Assembly (NCBI GenBank): GCA_903827345.1
Contig: CAIKID010000216.1
Span: 1 to 13,536 of the forward strand
Direction: 5' to 3'
Source: an uncultured Actinomycetes bacterium
GTDB lineage: Bacteria > Actinomycetota > Actinomycetes > Nanopelagicales > Nanopelagicaceae
DNA length: 13,536 bases
Made by a program: the position numbers and the translations under genes. Positions 12,331 to 13,536 of this stretch are shown here, piece after piece. The notes under the pieces are model-generated. The model saw only the letters and a program-made list of their open reading frames with translations. It ran no database searches and was not told the DNA's origin. Position 1 is the stretch's first letter, and each line of letters opens with the position of its first letter.

Positions 12331-13536
12331 ATGAGTAATCCCGAAGTTAAATTAGCGAGTAATGCAATTGGATTACGCGAAGTCGTATTCCAATCCATCT
12401 GCTCAATGGCACCAGGTGCCGCAATCGCTGCCTCCATTCCTTTCGGATCACCGCTAGCCGGGGGCGCACTTCCATTAGCTGTGCTCTTCGCCTTTATCGG
12501 AATCCTCTTCACCGCCTCAAGTATCGGCCAATTGGCAAAGCACATTCCCGCCGCAGGTTCGGTAGCTACTTATTCCGCAATTGGACTCCGCCCTTGGGTT
12601 GGTTTCCTTGTTGGCTGGGCCTATGCCGCAGTTGAAATCTTGATCGTTCCACTTGTAATGCTGCAATTGGGTTACACCGTTGCCGGTGAGTGGAATTCAA
12701 ATGCCCACGGATTCCCATTGTCCTCCTGGTGGGTCTTTATGACTCTGGGAACTTTGCTGGTTTCTTATCTGGTCTGGCGCGGTATCGGAACGTCAGCCAA
12801 AGTTGGAACAATGCTTGGTTTCTTTGAAATTACCGTCTTTGTTCTGCTTGGAATATTTCTCGTTGTTAAGGCCGGGCATCACAACACGCTCTCGGTATTC
12901 ACAACAGCTCATGCAAATGCCAAGGGTTTCCATGGTTGGTCCGGCGTAATTGCTGGTTCAGTCTTTACATTGCTTGCATTCTCTGGCTTCGAAGCCGCAG
13001 CTCCACTGGCGGAAGAATCAAAGGATCCTCGCAAAAACGTTCCCAAGGCGATCATGATTGCAACTTTCTCGATCGCGGCTGTTTATATCTTCACAACCTA
13101 TGCAGCAACCGTTGCTTTCGGACCAGATAAGTTTTCCACCTTTGCTGCGGATAACAACGGAAACCCTTGGGATCATCTAGCCCGAGGTGTATCGAGTCTT
13201 ATGTACATCCTCGTACTACTTGCCATCGTTAACTCTACGATTGCGAATGCAAACGCCGGCGCAAATGTATTTACTCGCACCGCATTTGCATTTGGACGCG
13301 CAGGGGCTTTCCCGAAGTGGATGAGCCAGCTCGATCCAAAGCATAAGTCTCCTAAGAACGCCCTGATGGTCCAGTTGATAGTGGGCTTGGCGCTTGGACT
13401 CGGACTTGGTTTCAAATACACCCCTCAAGTGGCATTTGGAATCGTGGCAACTGGGCTCGTCGTGGTTGTAGTGATCGTATATATGGTCGCCAACTTGGCT
13501 TGCATTGGTTACTACATTAAGCACCGCAAGGAAGAA
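12331..13536 (+). CDS. APC family amino acid permease (partial, 3' end beyond window)
   Basis: This is a cytoplasmic-membrane amino acid transporter. The 402 visible codons run open to the window edge; full-length members are commonly about 450-520 residues. The N-terminal SNAIGLREVVFQSICSMAPG (10-29) with the first unwound helix, GQLAKHIPAAGSVATYSAIGL (66-86), and FSGFEAAAPLAEESKDPRKN (about 219-238) are characteristic of the APC superfamily, and later FTRTAFAFGRAGAFPKWM matches the helix 8-loop region. About ten hydrophobic segments are visible. The substrate is unknown; amines, amino acids or amino acid derivatives are all possible. The start is fixed by GAGGAG 4 nt upstream. It follows the formamidase on the same strand, so a shared role in uptake and breakdown of a nitrogen compound is plausible (inference). 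Confidence 0.93.
   Translation, partial: MSNPEVKLASNAIGLREVVFQSICSMAPGAAIAASIPFGSPLAGGALPLAVLFAFIGILFTASSIGQLAKHIPAAGSVATYSAIGLRPWVGFLVGWAYAAVEILIVPLVMLQLGYTVAGEWNSNAHGFPLSSWWVFMTLGTLLVSYLVWRGIGTSAKVGTMLGFFEITVFVLLGIFLVVKAGHHNTLSVFTTAHANAKGFHGWSGVIAGSVFTLLAFSGFEAAAPLAEESKDPRKNVPKAIMIATFSIAAVYIFTTYAATVAFGPDKFSTFAADNNGNPWDHLARGVSSLMYILVLLAIVNSTIANANAGANVFTRTAFAFGRAGAFPKWMSQLDPKHKSPKNALMVQLIVGLALGLGLGFKYTPQVAFGIVATGLVVVVVIVYMVANLACIGYYIKHRKEE

Overview
This window looks like chromosomal DNA from a streamlined actinobacterium with moderate GC (roughly 45-50% by eye). The reasons are the compact gene packing (several 4-nt ATGA/TTGA overlaps and overlapping convergent 3' ends), the use of ATG, GTG and TTG starts, many apparently leaderless promoters, and a stand-alone TipAS domain, which is typical of Actinobacteria. 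A freshwater acI-type lineage (Nanopelagicales / Ca. Planktophila) would fit, but that assignment is a guess. No rRNA, tRNA, CRISPR array or insertion sequence was found. No intergenic stretch exceeds about 300 bases.

Layout. (1) 1-2469, minus strand: a three-gene polar amino acid ABC importer in the order binding protein, permease, ATPase; the last gene runs off the left edge. (2) 2586-4648, plus strand, divergent from the importer: kynureninase and tryptophan 2,3-dioxygenase, overlapping by ATGA. (3) 4629-5852, minus strand: an MFS transporter whose 3' end overlaps kynA tail to tail. (4) 5873-5968: a short remnant resembling a PhnA/YjdM zinc-ribbon protein. (5) 6080-7494, plus strand: a cysteine-synthase-family PLP enzyme coupled to a GNAT acetyltransferase. 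(6) 10366-7464, minus strand: a peptide-amidase-like amidase, a stand-alone TipAS drug-binding domain and two further GNATs. (7) 11009-10455, minus strand: a YceI-family protein with a strong terminator and a perfect 14-bp palindrome upstream. (8) 11193-13536, plus strand: an acetamidase/formamidase and an APC-family amino acid permease that runs off the right edge.

How the genes may work together. The left half reads as amino acid uptake plus tryptophan breakdown: TDO makes N-formylkynurenine and kynureninase makes anthranilate plus alanine. The intermediate step, arylformamidase, has no classical gene here; the FmdA-type formamidase or the amidase could conceivably fill it, or the gene lies elsewhere. 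The middle minus-strand cluster pairs a TipAS domain (known in TipA to bind thiopeptide antibiotics) with an amidase of the peptide-amidase type and acetyltransferases. That suggests handling of peptide-like drugs or signals, but this is inference.

Expression. Five genes have a -10-like hexamer exactly 6 nt before the ATG, and a sixth has one 7 nt before a GTG, as expected for leaderless mRNAs. The binding protein, YceI and APC permease genes instead carry Shine-Dalgarno-like sequences.
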